A stretch of DNA of 64,000 nt, taken from positions 122,593-186,592 of the forward strand of contig JXTB01000292.1 of the NCBI GenBank assembly GCA_002914805.1, in the 5' to 3' direction. Positions 23,547-35,815 of this stretch are shown piece by piece. Source of the stretch: Parasponia andersonii. Taxonomy: Eukaryota; Streptophyta; Magnoliopsida; Rosales; Cannabaceae. The translations under genes were made by a program, and so were the position numbers. Under the pieces are notes generated by a model. It ran no database searches. It saw only the letters and a program-made list of their open reading frames with translations, and was not told where the DNA came from. Numbering within the stretch: the first letter of the stretch is position 1; each line of letters opens with the position of its first letter.

Positions 23547-24410
23547 TTAATACTTTGGCATATTAATTTTCAATTTATTTTTTGTGGTATTTAAATACTA
23601 AACATTTTTCTTTTTATCATTATTAGTTTTTTTTGGCATATTTCTTCTAAGATTCTATTAAAATTTATTTAAACGAGAGAAATTTTGCATCATTGATCTC
23701 GATTTTTCAATTATTTAAGAATTTGATCCCTATTTTTTTTTATATTTATATTTCTGATTAACAATATTATATCTGTCGATCTTTCAGAAAATTAAAATTC
23801 AAAGACGAATATAAAAACAAACAAATTATTTAAAAACTAAATTCAAAAAAGAAAAAAAACTATACTAATAAACCTTAATTTATGTCAAACTATAGTAATT
23901 TTATGAACAAAAATAATTATCTTACCATTTTTAGAACTAAAAAAATTTCACATACATGCTATTATACTAATTACATTTGACTGAGAATTTATTATATCTA
24001 TTAAATGTTTATATAATTATAAATGATTATTCTAAAAAATTAATTAACTATTTGCAGTAAATAAACTTGAAAAGTATTATAGTTTTCTACTAAATATTCA
24101 TTTTTTTATATAATTGTATCTGCCAATTTTTTAGAAAATTAATTTTTTAGAATTTTAATTTTTTGAAAGATTTGCAGATGCAATATTGTTAATCTCATTT
24201 GAATATGACTACAAAAAAAAATAGAGATTAAATTATTAAACAATTGAAAAATCAAGATTAATAGTGCAAAATTCCTCGCATTCAAATGAATTTTAACGAA
24301 ATCTTGGATAAAATATACCAAAAAGACTAATAATATTGAAAAGAGAAATATTTAGTACTCAATTACCAAAAAAAAATATATTAGAAGCCAACATGCCAAA
24401 ATATAATAAG
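23547..24410. mobile_element. inverted-repeat element with arms of about 270 bp
   Basis: The left arm (about 23547-23815) and right arm (about 24140-24410) are clear reverse complements. Examples are TTTGGCATRTT at both ends, ATTATTAGT, TTTTGCAYYATTRATCT and GATTTTTCAATT, and ATTAACAATATTRYATCTG next to the spacer. Arms this long with a short AT-rich centre fit a non-autonomous Mutator-like or foldback element. No transposase and no certain target-site duplication. Confidence 0.65.
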
Positions 24411-25374
24411 TTAGAGACCAATATTAACTTTAACTCTTATTTTGGAATGGAAACACAATTTCCAAAAAAAAAAGTATATTCATTTTTTTTTCCAGTAAAA
24501 GTATCTTCGTATGTTTGGTTTGCTTCTTAAAGTGGAGGAATAATCATTCAGGAATCAGGAATAACAATTTCAACCCATAACAGAATAAACATTCGTAATT
24601 TAAATGAGTGACAAGGATATTCGTTTCTAATACCACTACTTTTGTGTTATATTGTTCTACTTTATTCTCCCAATTTGTATACAAGCATTTAGAAGTTCTA
24701 GATGGTTGGATATACCACGTGACACCGATTGTTTTTTTTTTTCTCAACTTTTTAATCTTATAAAGTGGGCTCCTTGCTTACTTTTTAAAATGTATATTGC
24801 GTCCAACTTTAATTATATTGAACTAAAGAAAAACTTCTTATATTAGATTATTTTGAAGTAAAAATATTGACAATATCATATCAATTTATAATGATTTTAT
24901 TGAGGAAAATCAATTTATAATATTTAAAAACTACATTTTTATATTTTCCCCACCTCTGTGCCGATAGTGGAAGCATCAGCTCTGGCATTTATGAATCATC
25001 ATTGCAAAACACGACTGTACAATTGCCTTAAGACATGGGCGTCAAGTATTCTGTTCTCCCCAGCTTTTCTTCTCTGAATATCAGCCGCGAAACTTAAAAT
25101 CTACAGTCTATTATTGTTCTTTAATTTTTATTTTATTTTTGTTTATTTGATTTCATTTAATTTTAATCAATTTAAAGTATTATGAAGGGTTAATTTGTTC
25201 GGTAACATGTATAAGCTATTCTTAATCAGGTTAATTGTTCAATGAGAGGCAAATCAGTCAATTCATGCAAGGATACACGCTTTTTGAAATTTCAAATATG
25301 GAGTTATTTTTTTATAGAATCCAAAACTCGAAATGCATATTTGAATGTATTTTTTTGTAGTTAACTCTTTTAAA
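24411..25374. other. AT-rich intergenic DNA, no gene seen
   Basis: Several short open frames without recognisable features. No gene supported. Confidence 0.45.
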
Positions 25375-25565
25375 AGAGGTAAAATAATTATAAAAAATTA
25401 GAAAAATGAAAACAAATGAAATAAATTATATAAAATAAAATGGCCACATTATGATCGTCGATTCAGACCTCTCGACGAAACTCTCCCCCGGATCTACTCC
25501 CCACTCTTCTCCAAATTCGTCAAACTCGGTCGCGACCTCCAACAGTGGTGAGCAAGAAACACTTC
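25375..25565. repeat. possible Mutator-like relic with gene-like insert
   Basis: An AT-rich lead-in (AAAAATTAGAAAAATGAAAA at about 25396) resembles 36634-36665 of the Mutator-like element at 36445. It is followed by a GC-richer stretch at 25445-25550 that ends in CAAGAAACACTTC, a motif also at about 36912. This suggests the relic of a related element. No second end found. Confidence 0.35.
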
Positions 25566-26126
25566 TCGATTAAGAATGTGAGATAAAGCATAATATAAAT
25601 TCTAAAGTATAAACCTGCTAGCACTATTTTAATATGATAAATTCTAGCATAATATAAAGCAAAGAAAATAACGAAATCATTTTCAACTTAGTGGACACTA
25701 CGAGGAAAATATAAAGATTATAAACTTAGAACATAAGATGAACAACTAATTAACAAAGTTGAGAACATAAGATTATAGATAACAAATTTGATAAGCATAA
25801 ACGTAGAGAGTGGTCTTTCCATGCTAGAAACTTACACAACAGGGGAAATTGAACAATAACAGAATGCTGAAAAGGATTGAGAATCTAGTATATTAATGAA
25901 GTGCTCTTCCATTGTGACTGTGGCCGTTTAATATTGGTTCCTTTTATTTTCCAAAAAAATGTTAAATCATTTCAATTGCATTTCCAGGTCTTGTAGGCGG
26001 TTTGTGCACCTGAGGCTTTATCAATAAGTGAAGAATCTGTTAAGGCAATGTCATTTGAGCAGCTTGCCCATCAAATTGAATCGGCTACGACTATTCGAAA
26101 TACAAATTAAAGCATTACTTACCGTC
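25566..26126. other. intergenic DNA, no gene seen
   Basis: Target region of the copia insertion. No supported feature. Confidence 0.4.
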
Positions 26127-26134
26127 TAGAGTAT

Positions 26135-27314
26135 GAAAGTAATAGAGTTTGGGAGTAGAAAGAGTTGTGGAACCAGTATGAGTGATTTGGAATCTTGAGC
26201 CATCGCCAATTATAACATCATCAGAACCAATGTAGGGAGTATAAACAGAAAATTTGCTCAAGTCGGAAGTAACATGATGAGATGCTCTACTATCTAGCAA
26301 CCAAGCCGGAGTGTTCGTGGTTTCAGTACTGGCATAATTGGCACGGGGTTGCCATGGTGAGGAGGGGCGTGATCCTTGTGGTCATTGATGTAGCGAATTT
26401 TGAGCGTTGATGAGGTGATATGTAGGGCAGCATTTGGTGTTGTGTCCTTGAACACCACATGCTTGGCAATGACCAAGGTAGGGTTTGGGTGGTGGACGGT
26501 CATTGCATGAGGCATTAGGATGTGGACTCGAGGTGGAAGTAGATCGCCACATTTGTTGAGTTCCTAGATTGTAGGTAGATTACCACAGTTTCTCCGTTCG
26601 CTGAGTGGAGAGATTAGCAGTGATTGGAAATGGTGATGACGACTGGTGTTTCAAGGATGCCTCTTTATTGATCAGTTTCTCATGGAGTTCATCAAAAGTG
26701 AGTGGGGTTTCACGAGCATTTACAGCATCAGCAATGGACTTATATTCATCACCAAGACCTTCAAGGATTCGATCAGTGAGATCTTCCTCATCAATAGGTT
26801 TGCTGAGGAGGGCAAGTTCATCCACACATGTCCGAATAAATTGCATGTATTTGAAAATTGTTTTGGTGCCCTTGATGTAGTTTTTGATTTGATCTTTGAT
26901 ATGTTTGATATGACCACGTGATGGTTTGGCATAGGTGTTGGCTAGGAGATCCCAAGCCGCATGAGAGGACGTGGTCTGAGTGAGAAGAGGTTGAAGGGGA
27001 CTTGAGACGGCACTAAGAAGAGCGGAGAAGATGAGACGATCTTGTCGTTTCCAAGTGAGGTAGGCCAGGTTGGTGGAACGAGTACCATTCGTGGTGATTG
27101 TAGGGTTCGGTGAAGGTTGAGTACCATCAATGAATCCATGGAGATCATAGCCTTCAAGAAGTGCTCGGATTTGAAGACTCCAACTGATGTAATTGATTGT
27201 CGTGAGTTTGGTGATGTTGGAGAGGTTGATAGTGAGAAGAGGATGATCAGGTTAGTGAGTGTTGTCAATGGTGGTGTGGGAGTTGGAAGAGGAGGAAGCA
27301 TTGTCGGAAGCCAT
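26135..27314 (-). pseudogene. copia gag and protease-region relic
   Basis: Minus-strand translation from 27314 gives a copia Gag start (MASDNASSSNSHTTID) and typical Gag blocks (YMQFIRTCVDELALLSKP, LTDRILEGLGDEYKSI, LTFDELHEKLINKEA). Near 26300 follows a copia protease-type segment (LDSRASHHVTSDLSKF, VIIGDGS). Broken copy. Confidence 0.75.
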
Positions 27315-27416
27315 TAAGGGAGAATTTGTGTTTATTTTTGTGGTGAGGAAAAAAAAAAGAAAAGAAAAAAGGAGAAAGGAAGGTGGTCCTATAGGATTTG
27401 ACTGCTCCTGATACCA

Positions 27417-27628
27417 TATGAAAGTAATAGAGTTTGGGAAATAATCACTTAGTCATTTTCATTGAGTAATGTTGTATTTACATATAATTACAAGGTGATT
27501 GGGTTGATTCCCTCGATTAATTCAAATCAGCCTAAATCTGGTTAGTTGCCTAAGATAAAGAGATAATTATAATTCTTATTAATGAGAAAATTACAAATAT
27601 AATTATTGCAATAGATTGTCCTCTAATA
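27417..27628 (-). repeat. 5' LTR of the copia relic
   Basis: 212 bp bounded by the primer site on one side and the target duplication on the other. On the minus strand it begins TATTAGAGGACAATC and ends CTTTCATA. The edge sequence recurs at 26132-26154 at the other end of the element. The usual TG...CA ends are not seen in this copy. Confidence 0.7.
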
Positions 27629-27633
27629 TAGAG

Positions 27634-30600
27634 ACGTATTTGATCACATGGGTCTGAAAAGTGTACAATTCTCATTCTTATACAATTTTTACCAAACAAA
27701 TATCATTTTTTAAAAAATATTATAATATATCATTTTTAAAAATTGGTTATCGATTACCAGTTACCGTTATATATCAATTATAAATACATTTAGTTACTAG
27801 TTACTAATACTCGAAAATTAGTTATCGGTTATTAGTTATTATTTTTTAAAGTTATATTTTTCTAATAAAAAATATATCAAATCTATAAAAAAAAACAAAG
27901 TCCATTGTATTTTTCTAATTTTTTTTCTTAAAAATACAGTACAAGGAGTAATTTTCACAACTAGGTTTCCTATATTTTAGTGTGTAGTTAAATAACCTTG
28001 TTTTTTTTAGTAAAATGACTGTATGTTACTAGGTTAAAATAAATGGCTTTTAGTTTTTCCTTGTGTTTAGAAAATGACCGTCTGTTATTAAGTTATAGAT
28101 AAATGGCATGTTAGTTTCCATTTTATTTTCTAGGTTTGGAACCATTTATCTTTTGTGTCGGTATCTCTATATATTTACATGTTATATTCGGATATATACC
28201 ATATTCTAGCTATCTTTGTTATCTCCAGATCTTAGTACGTTTTGTTTTTGTTGGTGGACATATATATATATATATATATATGGGTACCGTATTTTTTTTT
28301 TTTTTTAATTTGGCCAATGAAAATTTAGCATGCGTATTTTTTTATTGTAAAAAATAAGAGAGAAAAAAGTATTAATAATACACGTCTTTTCATGCACTTC
28401 ATTATAGCTGATCCAACAGCTAAAAAAAAATATTTACTCATAGATATAAAAAAAAAAATACCTATTGGATTGACAACATATATATATATATATATTTATA
28501 TTAACATGGTATTTTTAAAGATATTGCAAGTCCTATACTAGATTCTAGCTAATTTTGTAATCCGATTCTAGATTTCAGTTTGTTTTTAATTGGGATATCT
28601 GTACATTAACAATTTCATTGTACTAGATTCTATATACCTTTGTCATTTAAATTTAATTTTTTGTTAATATATTGATATGTGGACGTGATATATTTGGAGT
28701 TCAGATTTACCGTGTATTATAAGTATTTTTTGAATGTATAGTTATTTGGTTCATTTAGCTATAAGATTGGCTCCACTATATTTTTTTGCCGAACTCTTAT
28801 GAAAAACAGTTTTTTTTCTTTTTTTAATGGTCTAAGATAGCCGTACTAGAAGGTGCGACCAGATCGCCTCCTATTTAGAGAGAGCTAATATTCATTGGAT
28901 ATTTTGGTTTGACATTGATTCACACCTAGCAATAGATAGGGCGGATGATTCGTATCAATAGATTGTGTGTGTTGTGTTGAAATACATATATAATATATAA
29001 ATAATCAATTCCTAATATGATCTATTTAATAAATGGGTCAAAAATTTTGACATGAACATGACTTGTTTATAAATGGGTTGACACGATATGACTTATGTAA
29101 CTTGTTTACTAAATAGGTCATATTGACCCATAACACATGACCAAGAAGCATAACCAACGACCCATTTAATAAAGAGTTTTACAGAAATATGACCAAATTT
29201 TAGGTCCAATTCAAGTAAATATCTTTTTTATCAAATATTATAGCAAAATATCTGGTATATATGTTTATATACTAAGTGTGAAATTTTATATACTAAGTAT
29301 AAAAAATTATATACCTAATACATTTCAATACAGTAATTGAAATTGATAGATATGTCATCTACCAAGTGTAAAAATATATTACATAGACAGTTAGCTATAA
29401 AGTTTTAAAAGTGAACATCTATTTGATTAAATTTAAAATATTGATTATTTACCTAAATTTTTCTTTAAAATAAACGGGTCAGAAATTATAACATGACAAG
29501 ATACAACACGATACGACCTGTTTACTAAACATATCATTTTTGTGTTGGCGTGTTCAACCCGAACACGCTCATTAATTAAACAGAGCAATATCTCTAACTC
29601 GAAAATAATACAAATACAATTAAACTAAATCCAAATCCGTTAATTTTGTGTGGATTTCAAATTGTATTATCGTGTCACGTTAAGTCATAAATTACCAGCT
29701 CAGGTGATAGAGTTAATAATTTTGTCTAGTGAGGCCTAGAACTTCATTTTATCCACTTATGGGCGCCGCTCTATAATTTTTCAATTTTTGAGCGGGGGCT
29801 TAAGCCCTCAGTCAGGCTCAAGTGCCTCCGTCCATGTTCACACTCATAACACACTTTTCAGCATTAGAAGGCTGACTAACACATTTTTATTTGTCTTTGA
29901 GAAATTGATATAATCTCTTTATATATTTTTGAAGATACCACTTTTTAACTGTAAATTTTCAAAAGCACCATATTTGACTCTGGCTTTATACATTTTTAAA
30001 AATAAAATTTGTAATTGATAATTTTAAAAAATACCATATTTTGTCTCTTGGATTCCAGAACATATGGATATGTAAACTTAAAACATAAAAAATAAAAGAA
30101 ATAAAAGATTCTTCGTTGCAGTAGTAAATAGGAGAGAAAATCATATTTCTTTTTTCGTCTTTGCAAGAAAAAATAGGAGTAATTTATTGTGACACATTCA
30201 CTGAAAAAAATCGACTTGTAACAACAAAAAGTAAATTAATTAAAAAATATTTCTAGAAACAAAAATAGGTTTACTTGGTAACTAGAATAGATAATATGAT
30301 ATCTAAGCTAATTACTTTTGGCACAAGAATCTTGAAAAAAAAAAAAATAGCAACAAGAACCAATGTATCTATATTAATTACTATGCTCACTTTTCAATCT
30401 TAAAACTATACTTCCTTTAGTTTATGGTCAGCTACCAATGTATCTAAATTGATTATTTATACAATCTGAATTAAAAATATAAACAAAACTTTTTCACTCT
30501 CTATTATATATTCAAGGTACCAAATTTAAACTTACAAATGTATCTTTTTAATTTACAGAGCTTTTGGTGGATTTCATATGTTAATAGGATGATTTTGGAG

Positions 30601-30740
30601 ACTTATTAACGTTCACTAACTTGGTTACTGTTGGTCTTTAATTTGGTTATCGATTATCAAGTATCTTATTGTCCCAAAAAAAATTACTATAATATCTTAT
30701 TAGATTACAATTGATATATATAGAAATTGGAAAAAAAAAA
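27634..30740. other. AT-rich intergenic DNA with scattered repeat fragments
   Basis: No gene seen. A (TA)n run lies at 28260-28282. At 28920-29700 repeated motifs such as GTTTACTAAAYAGGTCAT and ACGATAYGAC in both orientations suggest a decayed transposon. At about 29790-29845 a GC-richer stretch ending CTCCGTCCATG looks like one end of a hAT-type element; its partner was not found. Confidence 0.4.
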
Positions 30741-30856
30741 TTTTACCATGGATATCCTATCAATTTTTGTTTTACCATAGGTATCCTACTAATTTTTGTT
30801 TTACCATAGGTATCCTACTAATTTTTGTTTTACCATAGGTATCCTACTAATTTTTG
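30741..30856. repeat. 29-bp minisatellite, four units
   Basis: The unit TTTTACCATAGGTATCCTAC + TAATTTTTG recurs four times (units start 30741, 30770, 30799, 30828); units 2-4 look identical. A diverged further unit and a 60-70 bp duplication (marker ATAGGTAACTGA at about 30865 and 30923) follow. Confidence 0.9.
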
Positions 30857-33050
30857 TTTTATCATAGGTAACTGATTTACCAATAGTATATGTGAACTAC
30901 AGGAAGAGTTTTGTTTTATGATAGGTAACTGAGTTACTAATGGTATATGTGAACTAGAAGATGAGTTTATCAAGAGAGTTGGGCATTAAAAAAAAAAAAA
31001 CCTAGCAAATACCACAAGTATCCTACCTAGTTACAACAATCATGGATACTAAGAATGATTTTTTTTTAAAAAAAAAAATTATTATGAAATTAATACATAA
31101 ATTTATTTAACTAAGATTCAAACTCTTCATTTCTCGTACACTCACACTCGTAAGAATTTTAAACTAATTGAGCTCGTCTCAATTGATAAGGATACTGGAA
31201 TGGTTGTTGGGCTTCCTTTATTATCATAAAAAGAAAAATTATTATTTTCCTAAAAAAAAGAAAAAGAAAAATTATCATTAGTATCTTATCACATTATGTA
31301 TAGTATTAGGTGATTAAAGAAAAAATAAGTTACCTTAGATATCCTACTAAATTATCTATGCTATTCAATAAATTAGAAAGACATTGTGTGTTCATTAAAA
31401 TGAAAAAAAAAAAAAAAACAAAACAAAAAGAACAACTTGGATGTTACCATAGGTATTTCGTAAATTGGAATGAAGTTGAGTGTTTCTTATATGGAAGGCG
31501 AAAAAGAAAAAAATAATTTAATTACTACTTTTAAAAATTTACCACATTTAATTGCTTCTACCACAAATTGCAGTTTTTAGCGCTTCATTTGAAAAATACT
31601 ATTATAGTTAATTTAAAGGCACAATTTGTAAAAATAATACAGTTATAGTAAATTTGAAGGCACAATTCATATTTTTACAAAATTTTGGAGCAAATCCATA
31701 TTTTTCCACATTTTTCCTTATGTTCGTACTTTAAAAAACCTAATTTCTTTTTCCATACTTTTCAAACTTCCCCTAAAATCCATGGCTATTTATTGATTTT
31801 TAGGCCTAAAAATGGATATGTACCTAGTTAGCCCTTCTTATTTGGGATTTTTTTTTATCAATACGGTAAAATGTTAGAAAGATTTGAAAAACAAATAGTT
31901 GCTCTTAAATAAGTTCAAAAAACACAGCTAAATTGGTGTAAAAAGGAATGAAATGACATTAATGATCAAAAATCAAAAATGAAAACAAAAAGACAAAGCT
32001 GCAGGTGGTGTACCTATTCTAATGCGCGTTATCACCGTGACAGGAATTAAAATTTTAATGCCTACAAAAAAATAATAAACAGAAAAAGGAATTAAAATTA
32101 GAAGGGTTTTAAACTAAAAATTCACTCCTTTATTTGGAATGTTTAGATGCTTTTTTATCAGTTGTAGTCTCAGATAGGGTGATCGATGGTTAAAACCCAA
32201 TATCCATTCCTCAGTCAATAACCAGTCACCTATGGGGTGACCAATAGATGCGACTGGACATAATATTCATTGGCCAACCTCAAAGGTGGCTTCTAAAATC
32301 ACCTTCTTATGAGTATGTATAATATTTTTATTTTATTTCGCAAAGATTGGGCATTCAAATCTTAAAGTTAAATATCTCAACTCTATTTATTTTGAGTGAC
32401 AAAATGACAAAGTTTAATGAATTGCGTAGATCGTGTTTAAGGATAAAAGTAGTACATTTATCAACTGGAATGATAAAAAAATTGGTGTAATAAGGGATCC
32501 AAAACATTAGCCATATGATCGTTAAAAATTTCAGTCCCTCGTCAAAACGTAAGATGTATCTTACTACATCAAGTTCTTTGATTCAGTTTTTTACTTCTTC
32601 GGAATATACTGATGCATCTCCAACACTGCCCCCCCATTGCAAACAATCAAAGGCTGTTCAAGTTCAAAAGAAAAAAAAAAAAAAAAAAAAACCCCAAAAT
32701 TCAAATTTCACTAATCGTTGGAATCTCAATTCAATGTGAGAGCAAACAGTCAGGACAACTTTTAGGGGTTGTATTTAATTTGGTGTCGTTATTTTCATTT
32801 TTGTTATTGTTTTTCTTTGTTTCGATTACATATTAAAATAATTTCGCCACTCAGTCTTGATGTTCGAAACAGTAGGTTTCACCACTTACAGATTCAACCT
32901 GTCGTTTCACAATTCAGAGTCAGACCACAATTTCACAATCCACTTACAGATTCTACAAGACAAACCTCGTAGAATAAAAAAAAAAGCACCGCCTTTAAAA
33001 TTTCAGGGAATACTTGAGAAAATCATCATCAAAGCACCCAGAAGATATTC
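30857..33050. other. AT-rich intergenic DNA, no gene seen
   Basis: Long A and T runs (e.g. 32670-32690) and no supported gene. Confidence 0.45.
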
Positions 33051-33469
33051 TAGAAGTTTCCATGAAAACAAAAAAGAAAAAAAAAACAAAAAATAAGTCC
33101 AGATTCCAGAATACAAGTTGTACCATGGAGCAGCGGGCAGCAGCCACTTACCACAGCTGGTCTCAGCCTAGTCTTAAAACAGCCAGTTGCTCCACTTTTT
33201 GTCCATTGCCATAGTAACAAGAGGTTTTTTAATACGACAGTGAATGACACTCATGGACCATACACGAGTTATAAGACTCCAAATACCATAGAAGTTTGCT
33301 TACCCAACACCAATAACATATACTGAAACTGCAAAACATCACGAATTCAACACAATGACCGATCCAGAACACAAGACACAGAAACAAGTGTGGTTGTTTG
33401 CTTCACAAGTTAATTTTCAACATCACTCAAAAGGCCCCAAATCCAAGAATCACATATAAAGACTGTAAT

Positions 33470-35116
33470 TTAGCTGTCAGAGCTGTAAGAAGTCTCCCCA
33501 GAAGATGAGCTTTCTTGTGGAAGACGTTCCAACTCCTCATAAGCCCACTCAAGGCCAGGACAATAATGGAGCGGGGGGTTGAACCTGCAATCATTGATGT
33601 CAGGCGGCAAGAACGCCCCATTCTCAACCAGAAACTTTACTGCTTCTCTCCTCCGTTCTTTGGCAGCATTGTGAAGTGGAGTCCCTGATTCGACATTGAG
33701 AGAACAATAAATATAAGTGACAAGCTTTTGTATCTTATAAAACAGAACAGAAAATAAAAAAGGGGGGAAAAGAGAGAAAAAGAAAATTATTGAAGACACT
33801 CACAACCACAGGCACCCTTAGTTCTAGCATCAATATTTGCGCCACGCTCAAGTAGTTCATCCATCACTATAAGGTGACCGCCCTCAGCAGCAAGGTGGAG
33901 AGGGGTTACCCCTTGCGATTTAGGGCCCCAGGCAGGCACATTCACATCCATTCCATCATCGAGAAGACGCTTCACCTGTCCAAAAAACAATTGTACAAAT
34001 TAATCTTAGCAACAGGAATGAACATGTGCACCAGAGACGACCATTATAGCTAATGTCGGGGAATAAATTATACAACTTTTCTCCTAAAGTGATAAGTTTG
34101 TTGAAAAAATCAAGCTGGGGTTACTCTAGCACCTACCATGGGGATTAACATGCTAAACTCAAGGCATCACTCACCAAGTACATCATAAGGACAATGAGTA
34201 AACAGATATTGATACAGAATATTCATCATTCATGGACTCCTGTAAACTATAATTGATGAGATAAACAGAATTCTTGATAAAATTTAGATCAAATATTGAG
34301 ACGAAAAAGTCCATCCCTCAACTCCTCCTCTAGGAAACTAAGAAAGTTAACTGGTCCAAAAAGTTCGTACGACAAACTCATTAAAACTTTATACTACAAA
34401 AACATGTATAAAGAGAGGAAACTAAAAGAGATCTCCTCAGAACTATCTATGACTTCCGAGTACAGAGAGAAACTAACGAAGCTAGGACTGGAACATAGCC
34501 ATGACAATCTAATATGGAGAATTCCTAACATCCCAACTAAAAGACAATATAAAATACAACACTCAACTCTGATAGTAGCCCATAACCATGATAGCAGCGT
34601 TATCATGGTTATGGGACTTTCCCTCAAATTTTCTACAGTAGACTCTTCAAAGTTCCATATGGAACTTTCCTTAGCAGCATCTCCTGCATAACTAACACAT
34701 ATATTACACAAAAAAACATCTACCACCTCCATCAGTCTAAATAAAATTTCAAAGAAGATTCCACTAATTATGCTCTCCCCAAAATTCAGTAAAATTTGAT
34801 ACAATTACACATCTAACGTACTACTCACATGTTTTTCGAACTCAACCGTTACACCTAAAGAGTACTATACAACAAAGTAGCTTAGTACCAAAGCCACATA
34901 AAGAACGCCAACATATCCAGATATCCGTATCCAAAGCTCAAATTTACACAAGAAGAACAAAGGGATAGCCCCCCTTACCTGTTTGATATCCCCTTTTCGA
35001 GCACCAATATGGAGTAGAGTCCAACCTCTATCATCCCTACCTACCCCAGATCTAAACGAGCGCCTTCTAGACAAATTTCGACGCAAGGCGCCATCCTGGT
35101 CTTGCACTTCAAGCAT
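33470..35116 (-). CDS. PIA2: phytochrome-interacting ankyrin-repeat protein, PIA1/PIA2-like
   Basis: Three exons on the minus strand: 35116-34979, 33975-33804 and 33684-33470, all with GT-AG junctions, giving 174 residues (Arabidopsis relatives are about 175). The N-terminus is basic (LRRNLSRRRSFRSGVGRDDRGW). Three ankyrin repeats follow: about residues 29-62 (GWTLLHIGARKGDIKQVKRL), 66-100 (GVTPLHLAAEGGHLIVMDEL) and 101-136 (GWTPLHNAAKERRREAVKFL). The C-terminal block RFNPPLHYCPGLEWAYEE and serine-rich tail are family hallmarks. Known members (PIA1 and PIA2/ANK6) bind phytochrome and affect light responses; ANK6 has also been linked to gamete function. Intron 1 is 1003 bp and holds two palindromes; intron 2 is 119 bp. 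Which paralogue this is cannot be told from the window. Confidence 0.93.
34579..34668. repeat. two perfect palindromes in intron 1 of the PIA-like gene
   Basis: At 34579-34615 CCCATAACCATGATA is followed after 7 bases by its exact reverse complement. At 34649-34668 AAAGTTCCATATGGAACTTT is a 20-bp perfect palindrome. In RNA both could form hairpins inside the long intron. Confidence 0.9.
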
Positions 35117-35815
35117 AGTAACAATTCTTTTGCTAGTGTTGATTTTTCTACGAATACTGAGATTTCACGATTGCGAAAAACGGAGTTCAAGATTCAATCT
35201 CAAACGGGCAATGAAATCCCAAGAAGGGTTGATCAAATCTTCAGAGAAAGAAGGAAAAAGAAAAAGAAAAGACCAATTTTCCGGGAAAGTTTCACAACCT
35301 TGAAACAAAATCTCTAGTTGAAAAGGAAAAGGGGAGAAAATTAGCGAGAGTGATTGGCGATGCAGTAGTTAGAAGACAAAGGATTGAGACCAGGACCGAA
35401 GACACGGAGGTTCTGTAGAAAGATCATGACAGAGATGACCAACGAAGACGAGATTTCGACCATAATTGAAAACCCTAATTTTGCTATTTAATGGAATTGG
35501 GATTGGGATTGGGATTGGGATTTGAGAGCGAATCGAACAAGGGATTTTAGAGAAATCCTGGTTCCATACGGACAGAATTTGGCGGGAACATGAAAGAGGA
35601 ATATTGCTCACGGGAATCCAATCCAATCAAACCCTAACTAAAAAAATTCACAATTCGAAGAAGGCCTAGAGAGAGATATAAAGAAGGAAAACAGAAAGAA
35701 AGGGGCGTCGATTGTTTTCGTTTCGTGTGTGGACTGCGGAGAGATTCTCGTTTATTGTGTTTCCCTTTTATGCAGGGTTTTTGGCGTGACTGGCCTTTGT
35801 ATTATTCGTTATTGG
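35117..35815 (-). promoter_or_regulatory. 5' UTR and proximal promoter of the PIA-like gene
   Basis: This is the stretch between the start codon and an inverted-repeat element upstream. It contains a short GGGATT tandem repeat at 35493-35523 and, on the minus strand, CT-rich leader-like sequence near 35680-35720. I see no certain TATA box. Confidence 0.4.

Larger units (their letters stand above)
26132..27628 (-). mobile_element. short Ty1/copia retrotransposon relic
   Basis: Flanked by a 5-bp duplication TAGAG (26127-26131 and 27629-27633). Parts on the minus strand: 5' LTR 27417-27628, a tRNA-Met type primer site at 27404-27416 (TGGTATCAGGAGC) directly after it, gag from 27314, a protease-type segment ending near 26135, and a short stretch of the 3' LTR end at 26132-26154. 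At 1.5 kb it keeps only the front part of the element and is incomplete. Treated as a fossil. Confidence 0.8.

Noticed and set aside
28918-29860. Possible hAT element with flanks TTCACACC / TTCACACT
   Set aside because: Only the right end (CTCCGTCCATG) looks like a hAT terminus; the left end does not match it, so the flank similarity is probably chance.
32515-33214. Several overlapping plus-strand open frames with lysine runs
   Set aside because: They stem from long A runs; no domain, and they lie in the likely 3' flank of the PIA-like gene.
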